Of a stretch of 64,000 bases of DNA, positions 45,365 to 53,512 are shown piece by piece. The notes under the pieces are model-generated. The model was given only the letters and a program-made list of their open reading frames with translations, was not told the origin of the DNA and ran no database searches. The stretch spans positions 930,001-994,000 of the forward strand of contig NZ_QMFY01000001.1 in NCBI RefSeq assembly GCF_003286915.1, in the 5' to 3' direction. A program made the position numbers and the translations under genes. Positions within the stretch are counted from its first letter, which is position 1. Each line of letters starts with the position of its first letter. The stretch comes from Pseudochryseolinea flava (GTDB taxonomy: Bacteria; Bacteroidota; Bacteroidia; Cytophagales; Cyclobacteriaceae).

Positions 45365-45372
45365 CAAATTTA
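45365..45372 (-). promoter_or_regulatory. -7 promoter box (TAAATTTG) of the TonB receptor gene
   Basis: Exact TAnnTTTG on the minus strand, 16 bases before the TTG at 45348 and 43 before the GTG at 45321. Confidence 0.55.
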
Positions 45373-45428
45373 TTCTACGCCGGTAATTCTTTGCTGTTTG
45401 TGTTAGTATCTGCAGGTTAATTATTGAT

Positions 45429-45436
45429 TATTTTTG
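45429..45436 (+). promoter_or_regulatory. -7 promoter box (TATTTTTG) of the DUF4286 gene
   Basis: Exact TAnnTTTG match, 38 bases before ATG 45474; divergent from the TonB receptor promoter. Confidence 0.5.
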
Positions 45437-45473
45437 AAGGAAATTCACGCGCAGGATTTAAAAACAAATAGAA

Positions 45474-45776
45474 ATGCTGTTATACAACGTTACCATTGGG
45501 ATCGATAAATCCGTTGAGCAAGAGTGGCTAGCCTGGATGCGAGAGAGTTATATCCCTGGTGCACTTTCGTCAAAAATGTTACAGGACTGTAAAATCTTCA
45601 AAGTTCTTCACGACGAAGACGAGCCAACCGTGTCGTACAGTGTACAATTTTTTTCAGAAAGCATTCAGATGGTTAACCTCTACTTAGAGAAAATTGAACC
45701 GATTTTAAGCGAGGCTCTAAAGCAGCGCTACAAAGACAAACATGTCGCTTTTCGCACGCTGCTCGAGCAAGTTTAA
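45474..45776 (+). CDS. DUF4286 family protein
   Basis: 100 residues. LLYNVTIGIDKSVEQEWLAWM, then SYIPGALSSKM and a closing KHVAFRTLLEQV, follow the DUF4286 pattern, a small alpha/beta protein resembling dimeric ferredoxin-like domains. It is common in Bacteroidota and of unknown function. Its stop shares four bases (TTAA) with the convergent GNAT gene. Confidence 0.88.
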   Translation: MLLYNVTIGIDKSVEQEWLAWMRESYIPGALSSKMLQDCKIFKVLHDEDEPTVSYSVQFFSESIQMVNLYLEKIEPILSEALKQRYKDKHVAFRTLLEQV

Positions 45777-46255
45777 GTTTTAGAGAGGTAGTCAATAATT
45801 TGTGCGCGCTCGAGTGTACAATTCACCCACTCTTGACTCATCTTCGTTCCGTATTTCTTATAAAAGTTTATCGCCGGTTCGTTCCAGTCTAACACCTGCC
45901 ACATCATGCCTGAGCAATTTTTATCGAGCGCATGTTGCATGGTACGATCAAAAAGAAGTTTCCCCAGCCCTCTACCACGCGCGCGCTCCGTCACAACAAT
46001 GTCTTCTAAATAAAGACGCTTTCCTGTCCAGGTAGAGTAACGCCAATAATACAAAGCAATGCCCTGGATGACGTGATCTTGTTCTGCAACGAAAAAACCA
46101 AACACAGGCTCGGGACCGAACCCGTCGGTCTCTAATTGCGGCAGCGTGTTAATAACTTGATCGAGTGCACGTTCATATTCGGCAAGTTCTTTAATGAGCG
46201 CCAATACGCTGGGTAGGTCTTCAATACGACCCTGACGGACAATGGGTTGATTCAT
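45773..46255 (-). CDS. GNAT family N-acetyltransferase
   Basis: 160 residues. The acetyl-CoA binding segment is VTERARGRGLGKLLFDRTMQHAL (R/QxxGxG/A motif). The preceding strands YLEDIVVTE and the later NFYKKYGTKM are typical of diamine/thialysine acetyltransferase-like members. The YYWRYSTWTGKRLYLED stretch resembles spermidine/diamine acetyltransferases of the SAT type, so a polyamine or amino-acid substrate is plausible but unproven. It converges on the DUF4286 gene. Confidence 0.88.
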   Translation of the reverse strand: MNQPIVRQGRIEDLPSVLALIKELAEYERALDQVINTLPQLETDGFGPEPVFGFFVAEQDHVIQGIALYYWRYSTWTGKRLYLEDIVVTERARGRGLGKLLFDRTMQHALDKNCSGMMWQVLDWNEPAINFYKKYGTKMSQEWVNCTLERAQIIDYLSKT

Positions 46256-46364
46256 GCTTCAAAATAAATAAATCCGCTCATCATTTTCTTTCACCATTGA
46301 TCGGGTTGAAGAAAGTTTAAATGCAACGGGCCTTGTATCATCGTTATAAATTAACCTAACGCCT

Positions 46365-48869
46365 ATGTCTTTTCGCGCGACCGGATTTGTGGCCGGATTA
46401 TTCTTATTCATTGTACTTTTTGGCGCTAACCCTGCGTTTAGCCAGAAGAAAAAAAAGAAATCAGATACAAAAACAGCTGATACTCCTGCCGCTGAAAAAA
46501 AGGAGGAAAAGAAAGACGCTGGCGGCATTCAACCCTACGACAAGGTTATTACAAACAAAGCCAAGACTGACGATGGCCTTTTCAAGGTTCACCGTATAGA
46601 CGATAAGTATTTCTACGAAATTCCTGATTCGCTTTTGCTTCGCGAAATGTTAATGGTGACGCGCATCGCTAGAACGGCTGAAAACATCGGCTACGGTGGA
46701 GAGAATATTAGAAATCAAGTTTTGCGGTGGCAACAGAAGGAGAAGAAAATATTGCTCCGCATTGTGTCTTTCAACAACGTCGCGAATGATTCCTTACCCA
46801 TCGCACAATCTGTAAAGAATTCGAACTTTGAACCCATCGTTCAAAGTTTCGACATCAAAGCCTATGGCCCTGATTCATCCATTGTCATTGAGGTTACTTC
46901 TTTATTCAATAAAGATGTTCCAGCCTTAGGATTTGACGATGCACGCCGCAAGCAATATAAAGTGACATCACTTGATGATAGTCGAAGCTTTATCGAAAAT
47001 ATCAGAAGTTTTCCCATCAACGTTGAGAACCGACACGTTTTAACTTACAAAGCATCGGAGCCACCATCGAATGCGAGCACTGGATCAATCTCATTAGAGA
47101 TCAATAACTCAATGATCCTCTTGCCAAAGATTCCAATGAAGCCTCGCTTAAACGATCAACGCGTTGGTTTTTTCTCACAAACACAAACGGACTATGGAAG
47201 AGAAGATCAAAAGGCATCAGCTACAACGTATATTCGCCGCTGGAGATTAGAGCCCAAAGATCTTGAAGCATACAAACGCGGTGAATTGGTGGAGCCGAAA
47301 AAACAGATTGTTTACTACATCGATCCAGCCACGCCTGCGAAATGGAAGCCTTATCTCAAACAAGGTGTTAATGATTGGAACAAGGCATTCGAAGCCGCTG
47401 GTTTTAAAAATGCGATCGTCGCGAAAGACGCTCCGACTGCAGCAGAAGATCCAGATTGGAGTCCAGAAGATGCTCGATACTCAGTGATCCGTTATTTTGC
47501 GTCGAACATTCAAAACGCGTATGGCCCCCACGTTGCAGATCCACGCTCAGGTGAGATTATCGAAAGTGATATCGGTTGGTATCATAACGTGATGAACTTA
47601 CTTCGCAACTGGTACTTCATTCAAACTGCCGCTGTTAATCCTGATGCACGTGCAGTGCAATTTAAAGATGAGATTATGGGACAGCTTATTCGATTTGTTT
47701 CGTCACATGAAGTGGGGCATACCCTGGGACTACCACACAACTTCGGTTCAAGCTACGCTTATCCTGTAGATTCATTGCGCTCTGCGTCGTTCACCAAGAG
47801 TAAAGGTACTGCGCCGTCAATTATGGACTATGCGCGATTCAATTATGTAGCACAACCTGGTGATAAAGATGTAGCATACATGCCAAACATTGGCGAATAT
47901 GATATGTTTTCCATTAAGTGGGGTTATACATATTTGCCGAATGCAAAAACAGCCGACGACGAGAAAGAGACATTGAATAAGTGGATTATCGAGAAGGCTG
48001 ATAATCCAGTGTATTTCTATGGCCGACAAACCTTCAATCCGATTGACCCGCGCTCACAATCAGAAGACCTTGGCAATGATGCGGTGAAGGCTTCAACTTA
48101 CGGCGTTGCAAACTTGAAACGAATTATTCCAAACTTGATCAAATGGACTTCCCAGAATGGAAAAGATTATGATGATCTCAACGAGCTGTATGGTCAAGTG
48201 CTGGTACAATGGAATCGTTACAATGGTCACGTGAGATCCAGCATTGGTGGCGTATACGAAACGTTTAAGTCGTATGAACAACAAGGACAAGTGTTCACGC
48301 CTGTTCCGAAGAAAATTCAGCAGGCTGCGATGGCTTACTTGCAGAAAGAAACTTTCGCGACACCCACTTGGATGCTTGATCAAGAAATTTTGAAACGCAT
48401 TGAACATGCTGGAGCGCTCGACAGAGTTAGAAATTATCAGGCCGGTAACGTCAACCAACTCTTAGAATCTAGCCGACTTGCGCGACTACTTGAAGCGGAA
48501 GCAGCGCTCGGCAAGCAGACATACACCATTCTCGATTTGTTCAATGATCTTCGCACTGGACTTTGGTCTGAGCTGCCAACAGGGAAAACCGTTGATGCTT
48601 ATCGAAGAAATTTACAGCGTGCCCACATTGAACGCCTGGAATTTTTGATGAAAGAAGAACCAGAAGCGCCTGCTGCCGGTGTTCGATCATTTGCTGGTTA
48701 TACACCGATAGATATCAGTCAATCCGATATTCGCCCAGTCGTACGTGCTGAACTGAAGAAATTGAAAGCACTCATCGCGGGCGCTATCGCGAGGACAGCC
48801 GATCCTTTATCGAAATATCACTTCGAGGATTGTCTCGAACGAATAAATAATATTCTCGATCCAAAATAA
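46365..48869 (+). CDS. Large secreted zinc metalloprotease (DUF5117/DUF5118 type)
   Basis: 834 residues with a signal peptide ending NPAFSQ and then a Lys/Glu-rich stretch (about residues 28-52). The catalytic motif HEVGHTLGLPH at 448-458 is the metzincin HExxHxxGxxH, with a likely Met-turn IMDYARF near 485. The N-terminal half matches the DUF5118 and DUF5117 domains that accompany this protease type in Bacteroidota. It probably acts in the periplasm or at the surface; no T9SS sorting domain ends it. Substrates are unknown. A strong terminator follows, so it is monocistronic. Confidence 0.9.
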   Translation: MSFRATGFVAGLFLFIVLFGANPAFSQKKKKKSDTKTADTPAAEKKEEKKDAGGIQPYDKVITNKAKTDDGLFKVHRIDDKYFYEIPDSLLLREMLMVTRIARTAENIGYGGENIRNQVLRWQQKEKKILLRIVSFNNVANDSLPIAQSVKNSNFEPIVQSFDIKAYGPDSSIVIEVTSLFNKDVPALGFDDARRKQYKVTSLDDSRSFIENIRSFPINVENRHVLTYKASEPPSNASTGSISLEINNSMILLPKIPMKPRLNDQRVGFFSQTQTDYGREDQKASATTYIRRWRLEPKDLEAYKRGELVEPKKQIVYYIDPATPAKWKPYLKQGVNDWNKAFEAAGFKNAIVAKDAPTAAEDPDWSPEDARYSVIRYFASNIQNAYGPHVADPRSGEIIESDIGWYHNVMNLLRNWYFIQTAAVNPDARAVQFKDEIMGQLIRFVSSHEVGHTLGLPHNFGSSYAYPVDSLRSASFTKSKGTAPSIMDYARFNYVAQPGDKDVAYMPNIGEYDMFSIKWGYTYLPNAKTADDEKETLNKWIIEKADNPVYFYGRQTFNPIDPRSQSEDLGNDAVKASTYGVANLKRIIPNLIKWTSQNGKDYDDLNELYGQVLVQWNRYNGHVRSSIGGVYETFKSYEQQGQVFTPVPKKIQQAAMAYLQKETFATPTWMLDQEILKRIEHAGALDRVRNYQAGNVNQLLESSRLARLLEAEAALGKQTYTILDLFNDLRTGLWSELPTGKTVDAYRRNLQRAHIERLEFLMKEEPEAPAAGVRSFAGYTPIDISQSDIRPVVRAELKKLKALIAGAIARTADPLSKYHFEDCLERINNILDPK

Positions 48870-48874
48870 AAATG

Positions 48875-48904
48875 AATGCCGCCGATAAAGCGGCATTTTT
48901 TTTG
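48875..48904 (+). terminator. Intrinsic terminator of the metalloprotease gene
   Basis: AATGCCGC (48875-48882) pairs with GCGGCATT (48890-48897) around a 7-base loop, followed by TTTTTT. It lies six bases after the stop codon. Confidence 0.85.
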
Positions 48905-48953
48905 GCATAACTCTTTTTAGAAAACGTTGTTAATAGATCAAACATCAAATACA

Positions 48954-49706
48954 ATGTCATCTACTGCACTTAGAATCGCTAGTACGGGCGCGTTATTGAT
49001 TACGCTAGTTGTTAACGCACTGGCGAATATATTGCCGATTAACGGCCTCAACACAGGCGAAGTGTCGGCGCTATATCCCAGCCTCTTTACGCCGGCAGGT
49101 ATCACATTCAGTATTTGGACTGTGATCTACATTTTACTCATTGGCTTTGTTGTATTCAGCTGGTTGAATCGAAGCGATGCGCGAATCGATCGACTTCAAT
49201 CGTGGTTCATTGTCACTTGCGTACTTAATGCTTCATGGATTTTAGTGTGGCATTTTTTATTGCCAGCATTATCGGTGGTGGTGATGCTCATGCTGCTTGG
49301 AGCGCTCCTCACTATTTTTCGAATTATTCAATCATCACAATTTTTATCAACGAAGGAAATCATATGCGTGAGCTTGCCATTCACTTTCTATTTGGCGTGG
49401 ATTTGCGTAGCAACCATTGCAAACGTATCGGCATTGCTGGTTTCTGCGGAGTGGCAAGGTGGATTTTTATCACCCGAAATTTGGACGGTGTTAATGATGG
49501 TGGTTGCAGCTATTCTAGGCTTTGTTGTTACAAGACAATTTGGGACGCCGGCTTTTATATTCGTCGTTATGTGGGCGCTACTCGGAATTTACATCCGCTG
49601 GCAGGACAGTGAATACAAATTGATTGTTACGTCGGCAATTTTACTAGAGGTGGTGCTTGCAGGCTTCCTTATTTACTATTTCAAATCCAGAAAGGTGTCG
49701 CACTAA
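48954..49706 (+). CDS. TspO/MBR-related tryptophan-rich membrane protein
   Basis: 250 residues from ATG 48954; a TTG at 48927 adds nine polar residues. Seven or eight hydrophobic helices, with PAGITFSIWTVIYILLIGFV and a late WALLGIYIRWQD carrying the W-rich pattern of TspO-like sensory proteins. Typical TspO has five helices and about 160 residues, so this is a longer relative or a divergent membrane family. TspO proteins bind porphyrins or cholesterol; heme genes lie a few kilobases away, but that link is weak. Its stop shares four bases with the NdpA-like gene. Confidence 0.72.
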   Translation: MSSTALRIASTGALLITLVVNALANILPINGLNTGEVSALYPSLFTPAGITFSIWTVIYILLIGFVVFSWLNRSDARIDRLQSWFIVTCVLNASWILVWHFLLPALSVVVMLMLLGALLTIFRIIQSSQFLSTKEIICVSLPFTFYLAWICVATIANVSALLVSAEWQGGFLSPEIWTVLMMVVAAILGFVVTRQFGTPAFIFVVMWALLGIYIRWQDSEYKLIVTSAILLEVVLAGFLIYYFKSRKVSH

Positions 49707-50737
49707 CTTTCTTCGTCGAAGTAAAGTTTATAAAAATGTTTACCCATCACTTCGTCGTATCCTTTCTCAACGAGTTGGCGGTTGCCATGAATATAGATGT
49801 GAAAATTCTTATCGAGCTTAAGAACTGTTTTAAAAACCTTTGCTTGCTGTTTTACTGCATGAACTGAGATCTGAAAATCATCAGCCATGTCGACGGGGTT
49901 GTGCGTCTGAAAAGTTTTTTCAAAATTCCGAAATGACTCGATAACATCAACATTGCCGAGTACTTCATTTTCAAATTCTGCTTTGTTAAACTGCTCACGC
50001 GACTTAAAAAAATCCATCGAACGATTTAGCAAGTCGATTTGGTCTGCTTTCGAAACGGAAAATTCTTCATCCAGCTGGTCTGAAACATATTGTTTTGTCA
50101 GATTCATGAAATTCTGAGTGTGATGAAAGTCATCCGCTACTGGCTTAATATTCAAGAAATCCTGCTTCCAGAACTGTGCTTCCGATTTGTTCGATTGATC
50201 TACAACAAGAATAGAGTAGCCTTCACCTTCTTCTGCTTCAAGAATAAGGCAACCTTTGTCAAGTTTACTGAGATTCATCCCCTCGTCTGATGTGAGGTCG
50301 AAATTGCGAAGACGTAAGTATGTTTCTTTGTTCTCGCATTTAAAGATGCCCACACCCTTCGATAGCTTTTCTCCAATAACAATGTCTGATATGTAGGCAA
50401 CATACAAATCGCCCGGCTTAATGTTCGGGTGCTGCGACGACGCATAGAGATGTTTTGCGATGTCGATAGAACAATCATGAAATTCATCGGGCTCCGAAAA
50501 AATGCGCTGCGCAAATTGATGTACCGCATTTAACGAGATGTCATCGTTCGAAAAAGTGAATTCGTAATATTCATGTGTATTGAATCCTGACAGAAAATAT
50601 TTCAGCAAAAGCTTATGAATTTTTTCGTCGTGTAGGTACAGCGGTTCTTCTGAAAGTGTAAGACCTTCTTGCTTTCCTGCGTTTCCCACGAGATGTACCG
50701 ATACGTGATGAATTGTGCTTTGCGATGAGTCGATCAT
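49703..50737 (-). CDS. Nucleoid-associated protein, NdpA/YejK family
   Basis: 344 residues. Typical segments are TIHHVSVHLVGN, LLKYFLSGF and HPNIKPGDLYVAYISDI, and near the C-terminus LDKNFHIYIHGN. The family (37 kDa nucleoid-associated proteins) binds DNA or associates with the nucleoid; its precise function in Bacteroidota is not settled. It follows the TerB-like gene by eight bases, so both are produced together. No restriction, phage or tellurite genes are nearby. Confidence 0.88.
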   Translation of the reverse strand: MIDSSQSTIHHVSVHLVGNAGKQEGLTLSEEPLYLHDEKIHKLLLKYFLSGFNTHEYYEFTFSNDDISLNAVHQFAQRIFSEPDEFHDCSIDIAKHLYASSQHPNIKPGDLYVAYISDIVIGEKLSKGVGIFKCENKETYLRLRNFDLTSDEGMNLSKLDKGCLILEAEEGEGYSILVVDQSNKSEAQFWKQDFLNIKPVADDFHHTQNFMNLTKQYVSDQLDEEFSVSKADQIDLLNRSMDFFKSREQFNKAEFENEVLGNVDVIESFRNFEKTFQTHNPVDMADDFQISVHAVKQQAKVFKTVLKLDKNFHIYIHGNRQLVEKGYDEVMGKHFYKLYFDEES

Positions 50738-50745
50738 GATGGTTT

Positions 50746-51114
50746 CTACTTAAGCACTAATTCAATTAATTCTTTCTGAACATTCCAATCTTTCGCAAGC
50801 TTCAGCATTGCGGTTGCTTCCATCTCCGTAACGTATCCTTTTAAATTATTCGCCATCCAAACCATATTGATGAGCTCGATCCGTTTTTCCTTGGTGTAGT
50901 CACCAATAATTTCGTTGAGGTAGTCGCGTGCGCGATCAAATGCAGTAATGTAGTCTCGCTCGACAAAATCTAACGCCCAGCGATATTCCATGTTTGCTTC
51001 TAGTTCTACCGCCGTTTTTTCCAAGTCATTCTTTTCCTCATCGTCTAATCCGTGATAATGAAATATCACTGATTTCAACAACATATAGACCTTTTTCTCT
51101 TCGGAGGATTTCAT
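50746..51114 (-). CDS. TerB-like helical protein
   Basis: 122 residues, almost entirely helical, with an acidic first half (LDDEEKNDLEKTAVELEANM). The second half reads EKRIELINMVWMANNLKGYVTEMEATAMLKLAKDW, the pattern of TerB-type repeats (hydrophobic helices, then an acidic helix with a small loop). The acidic sites of true TerB bind metal. Similarity is by fold pattern only, so 'TerB-like' is tentative. It heads an apparent two-gene unit with the nucleoid protein gene. Confidence 0.68.
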   Translation of the reverse strand: MKSSEEKKVYMLLKSVIFHYHGLDDEEKNDLEKTAVELEANMEYRWALDFVERDYITAFDRARDYLNEIIGDYTKEKRIELINMVWMANNLKGYVTEMEATAMLKLAKDWNVQKELIELVLK

Positions 51115-51150
51115 GGTGAAACTTTGGGGCGCGAAAATTACAAAATTCCC

Positions 51151-52290
51151 TTATCCCTCTTCCGGTATTACGAATAAATCGGATGAGATTTTGTCGGCCA
51201 ATAATTTGCCTCGCTTCGTTAATATCAATTTGCCATTTTCAAGCCGCGCCAGTGCACCGGAAAGTAATGATTCGATGTACGCATGCTGCTCTTTTTTGAG
51301 ATCGTAACCCCATTTATCTTTTAGAAACGACAAATCAGTTCCCCAGGCTGTTCTCAGCGTGGTCATTAAATAGTCGTTAATGTTGTCTGCATTCGTCAGT
51401 ACTTCTACCGTCGCCGGAATCTCGCTGCCCGCGATGGCCTTCAAGTACAACGGATTGTTGCTAATGTTGAATTGCCTGCTACTGGAATTATAAGAGTGTG
51501 CACTTGGTCCCACGCCTAAATATTTTTGTTGCTTCCAGTAACTGCTATTGTGTTTGCTTTCGCAGCCAGCCAACGAAAAATTGGAGACCTCATATTGGGC
51601 ATAGCCGGCTGTGGCCAATTCGTCAATTAATATCTCAAGTTGTGTTGCTGCGATTTCATCATCAACAATCGAGAGCTTGCCTTGTTTGGCCCACTTCCCG
51701 AAAGCGGTTTTCTCTTCAATGGTTAAAGCGTAGGCAGAGATGTGTTGTGGTTGTAATGCAATTGCATCGTGAATGTTTTTTATCCAACGCGAATGATCTT
51801 GGCCAGGAATGGCATAAATCAGATCGATACTAATGTTGTTGAACCCTGCCCGCTGTGCCGACTGCACACATTCTTTAGCAGCCGCACTTTGGTGCGCACG
51901 GTTTAGATATTGTAGTACGCCATCATCGAAAGACTGAATACCAATGCTCAGTCGGTTGATCCCAATAGATTGAATTTCTCGCAAGTAAAATTCCGTGAGA
52001 TCGTCCGGATTTGCTTCGATTGTAATTTCTGAATGTTCGTCGACGTCATAGTGTGCGCGAATGGTAAGCAACAATTGTTCGAGCTCTTCACGTGTGAGTA
52101 GAGATGGTGTTCCGCCGCCAAAGTAAATGGTCTGAATGCGTTCATTTTCGAGATAAGATTTCTGCATCACAAGCTCTTGGTCGATTGCCTGAACCATCAA
52201 TGTCTTCTGATCTTGCTTGGTTGAAAAATGAAAATCGCAATAGTGACAAGACTGCTTGCAGAAAGGAATATGTAAATAGATGCCCGCCAT
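51151..52290 (-). CDS. hemW: Radical SAM heme chaperone HemW
   Basis: 379 residues from ATG 52290; a longer frame from 52500 has no family support. The radical SAM cluster motif is CKQSCHYC (Cys11, 15 and 18) at the start of a TIM-barrel. GGGTPSLLTREELEQLL follows, then ISIDLIYAIPGQ, and KYLGVGPSAHSY in the C-terminal domain. These proteins were long annotated as oxygen-independent coproporphyrinogen oxidases but lack the extra Cys of true HemN; HemW delivers heme. Gene order with DUF4271 and hemD fits tetrapyrrole metabolism. Confidence 0.94.
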   Translation of the reverse strand: MAGIYLHIPFCKQSCHYCDFHFSTKQDQKTLMVQAIDQELVMQKSYLENERIQTIYFGGGTPSLLTREELEQLLLTIRAHYDVDEHSEITIEANPDDLTEFYLREIQSIGINRLSIGIQSFDDGVLQYLNRAHQSAAAKECVQSAQRAGFNNISIDLIYAIPGQDHSRWIKNIHDAIALQPQHISAYALTIEEKTAFGKWAKQGKLSIVDDEIAATQLEILIDELATAGYAQYEVSNFSLAGCESKHNSSYWKQQKYLGVGPSAHSYNSSSRQFNISNNPLYLKAIAGSEIPATVEVLTNADNINDYLMTTLRTAWGTDLSFLKDKWGYDLKKEQHAYIESLLSGALARLENGKLILTKRGKLLADKISSDLFVIPEEG

Positions 52291-52300
52291 GATTGTTCGG

Positions 52301-52308
52301 CAAAGATA
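52301..52308 (-). promoter_or_regulatory. -7 promoter box (TATCTTTG) of hemW
   Basis: Exact TAnnTTTG match on the minus strand, ten bases before ATG 52290; it supports the 52290 start over the longer frame. Confidence 0.55.
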
Positions 52309-52385
52309 GATTAGTGCTAAGTATTGTTTATACCTGTTGTTGTTTTCATTTTTGCACCACAATTCTGTATTTGGAAGGATTCTGA

Positions 52386-52393
52386 TATTTTTG
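52386..52393 (+). promoter_or_regulatory. -7 promoter box (TATTTTTG) before the DUF4271 gene
   Basis: Exact TAnnTTTG match, six bases before ATG 52400, implying a near-leaderless transcript. A second candidate, TATTTGG near 52368, is less exact. Confidence 0.45.
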
Positions 52394-52399
52394 GCAATA

Positions 52400-53494
52400 A
52401 TGATCAAAGCATTTCGAATTTGTCTGGCGATTTTTTTTCTCGGGGCCTTCATAATTCCGAGTCGCGGACAAGCCCTCGTGTTAAAAAAAGACCTAGCCAC
52501 AGAATGGCTATCATTTGAAGACGGTGCCTATCACAAATTTGAAGGACCGCTTGAGACGGTTTACGTAGACCTGGATGCCAATCGGTATGTAGGAAATGTG
52601 TTGCTGATCTCGCATCCAGCGGGTGTGAATTTGTTTATTAATGGCAAGTTTGCCGGAAATGGAAAAGAAATGCAGCTTTCCATCGATAGTCTCGCAAAAC
52701 GCTACACCGCGGCAATGCAGTTGAGCGTGCGACCAGAACAGTCTGGCGGAAAATTGACAACGCATGTCCTCGCATCGTCAACACCGGTCGACGATGGGTT
52801 GACACTCATGAAACATAAGGATGCATCGTTCCGCGATTTCAGCGTTGTCGCGGCCTTAATTATCATCCTCTTACTAATCGTTATCATTAGGCTCAACCCC
52901 AAGTTGGCGTCGGATTATTTTTCGATTCAGAAAATTTTTTCGCTGACAGAAGGGGAGGACTCGCAGACGTATTCGAGAATCACAAACAGTACGAATATTC
53001 TTTTTTACCTGTTCTGCAGTTTGATGCTAGGTTATTTTCTGATGGTCGTATTCCAATTTGTAGACGACCGCTATACACTAGCTTATGCTTTTGTCGCGGA
53101 ATCATTCGGCATGGCGATTTGGCTTTGGATAAAGTTAAGCGTCACCATCATGTTGCTGTTCTTTGCAAAAATCATTTTGGTTTATAGCCTCGCTTACTTG
53201 TTTGGTATGCAGACGGTTGGAGGCGTTCATTTTTTTAATTGGATACGATTGATCCTTGTGATTTTTGGCGCGACGGTGATTTTGATGTCATTCTATTTTA
53301 TGGGCCGTGGCGATAATGAAACATTCTTCAATGTTTTATTTCAATTTTTCGGATGGGCGCTTGCCGGATGGATGATAATTATCCTTTTCAAATTAAGAGG
53401 AAGAACCGATCACTCGGTGTTTCATTTATTTTCGTACATTTGTGCGACTGAATTGATACCATTTCTCTTCATCATTAAGATACTTTATAATTAG
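52400..53494 (+). CDS. DUF4271 membrane protein
   Basis: 364 residues from ATG 52400 with a signal-like N-terminus (RICLAIFFLGAFIIPSRGQ), an extracytoplasmic beta-rich part to about residue 145 and then six or so transmembrane helices. The helical part matches DUF4271, a family that precedes hemD in many Cytophagales and Flavobacteria. Its function is unknown; a transport or assembly role for tetrapyrroles is inference from position. Eighteen bases separate it from hemD. Earlier ATG 52337 lies before the promoter box. Confidence 0.82.
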   Translation: MIKAFRICLAIFFLGAFIIPSRGQALVLKKDLATEWLSFEDGAYHKFEGPLETVYVDLDANRYVGNVLLISHPAGVNLFINGKFAGNGKEMQLSIDSLAKRYTAAMQLSVRPEQSGGKLTTHVLASSTPVDDGLTLMKHKDASFRDFSVVAALIIILLLIVIIRLNPKLASDYFSIQKIFSLTEGEDSQTYSRITNSTNILFYLFCSLMLGYFLMVVFQFVDDRYTLAYAFVAESFGMAIWLWIKLSVTIMLLFFAKIILVYSLAYLFGMQTVGGVHFFNWIRLILVIFGATVILMSFYFMGRGDNETFFNVLFQFFGWALAGWMIIILFKLRGRTDHSVFHLFSYICATELIPFLFIIKILYN

Positions 53495-53512
53495 CCTTCG
53501 TTTCGTGTTGAT

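Noticed and set aside
46259-46528. 89-residue minus-strand ORF rich in Phe and Ser
   Set aside because: It is the antisense of the Lys/Glu-rich leader of the metalloprotease, which explains its composition.
49235-49612. 125-residue plus-strand ORF inside the TspO-like gene
   Set aside because: Out-of-frame shadow; the main frame has clear transmembrane helices through this stretch.
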